64,000 nt of DNA from Ramlibacter montanisoli (lineage in GTDB: Bacteria; Pseudomonadota; Gammaproteobacteria; Burkholderiales; Burkholderiaceae_C): NCBI RefSeq assembly GCF_013087525.1, contig NZ_JABFCS010000001.1:372001-436000 (forward strand), read 5' to 3'. The notes beneath the pieces were generated by a model. The model was not told where the DNA came from, did not search any database, and worked only from the letters and a program-made list of their open reading frames with translations. The stretch's first letter is position 1. The number at the start of each line of letters is the position of its first letter. Below are positions 63,562 to 64,000 of this stretch, one piece after another. Position numbers and translations under genes: made by a program.

Positions 63562-64000
63562 ACCAGCGCGCCGAGACCGATCCCCTGCGCCGCCGCCTCG
63601 TCGCGGCAGGCTTGTCGACGTTGCTGCTGCCGCGGGCGATGGCTTCCGACCCCGTCGAGGCCGTGCTCGCGGACGCTGGCTCGCTGCCCCCGCTGCGGGC
63701 CGTGCTCGTCGCGCGCCATGGCGCGCTGGTGGCGGAGCGCTACTACGGCGATGCTTCCGCCGGCCAGCTGCGTCGCATCAATTCGGCGACCAAGAGCGTG
63801 GTTTCGATGCTCGTGGGGCAGGCGCTGGTCCAGGGCAGGCTGTCCGGCCTGTCGCAGACGGTCGCGCAATTGCTGCCCGATCAGGTCGCGCGCGCGCCGG
63901 ACAGCCCCGCCGCGCAGCTCACCCTGCGCCAGATCCTCACCGGGACGACGGGGCTCGCCTACGACTTCACGCGCGACATGGACCCGCTGGCGCGCGCCCG
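63558..64000 (+). CDS. Serine hydrolase (beta-lactamase/DD-peptidase family), N-terminal part
   Basis: The gene runs off the window after about 147 codons. The start MNQRAETDPLRRRLVAAG leads into a signal-like stretch (LSTLLLPRAMA) and the class C beta-lactamase-like fold. The nucleophile motif is Ser-x-x-Lys in INSATKSVVSMLVG, and QLTLRQILTGTTGL follows. Family members include esterases and peptidases; the substrate cannot be told. It is translationally coupled to the BON-domain gene. Confidence 0.75.
   Translation, partial: MNQRAETDPLRRRLVAAGLSTLLLPRAMASDPVEAVLADAGSLPPLRAVLVARHGALVAERYYGDASAGQLRRINSATKSVVSMLVGQALVQGRLSGLSQTVAQLLPDQVARAPDSPAAQLTLRQILTGTTGLAYDFTRDMDPLARA

Overview
This is a very GC-rich chromosomal window from a beta-proteobacterium of the order Burkholderiales, most likely family Comamonadaceae (Ramlibacter/Variovorax-like). 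The evidence is gene order: rpmF-plsX-fabHDG-acpP-fabF-rpoE-rseAB-mucD-lepA-lepB-rnc-era-recO-pdxJ-acpS-nagZ on the plus strand, and leuC-leuD-leuB-asd-fimV-truA-trpF-trpB-trpA-accD on the minus strand. Genus is inference. No tRNA, rRNA, CRISPR array, insertion sequence or prophage was recognised.

Layout. 1-18.7 kb: core housekeeping, covering fatty-acid synthesis, the sigma-E envelope-stress module (rpoE, rseA, rseB, mucD), translation GTPase LepA, signal peptidase, RNase III, Era, RecO, PdxJ, AcpS and NagZ. 18.7-21.5 kb (minus): lysS and a YegD-like Hsp70. 21.6-37.4 kb (plus): a tightly overlapping surface-glycan cluster with a MurJ-like flippase, a phosphoglycosyl transferase, an AsnB-type amidotransferase and a nonulosonic acid (legionaminic/sialic-type) pathway: CapD-type 4,6-dehydratase, DegT-type aminotransferase fused to a CBS pair, NeuD-type acetyltransferase, NeuC, NeuB and a CMP-sugar synthetase. 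Several accessory enzymes have no assigned step. 37.4-51.9 kb: LON-domain and YggT proteins, then the accD/trp/truA/fimV/asd/leu block and a LysR gene. 52.3-62.8 kb: a PQQ-dependent alcohol oxidation module. 63.1-64 kb: a BON-domain protein and a truncated serine hydrolase.

The most interesting region is the alcohol-oxidation module. It contains a quinoprotein alcohol dehydrogenase with the Asp-x-Asp signature of lanthanide-dependent enzymes, a PedF-type cytochrome c, an MxaJ/XoxJ-like binding protein, a TonB-dependent receptor closely resembling the PQQ importer PqqU (YncD), a cytochrome b561, a PQQ-associated beta-propeller, an aldehyde dehydrogenase and an AcoR-like sigma-54 activator. Good -24/-12 (sigma-54) promoters stand in front of the dehydrogenase, the cytochrome and the aldehyde dehydrogenase. 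Together they suggest one sigma-54 regulon that imports PQQ, builds a lanthanide-type quinoprotein and finishes oxidation of the aldehyde.

Caution on quality: about 23 reading-frame breaks occur in otherwise well-conserved genes (fabD, fabG, rpoE, rseA, lepA, nagZ, lysS, trpA, leuB and others). Almost all sit at homopolymers (one base missing) or short GC-type repeats (two bases gained or lost), so they look like unpolished long-read errors. I annotate these genes as single CDS spanning the break and state where it lies.
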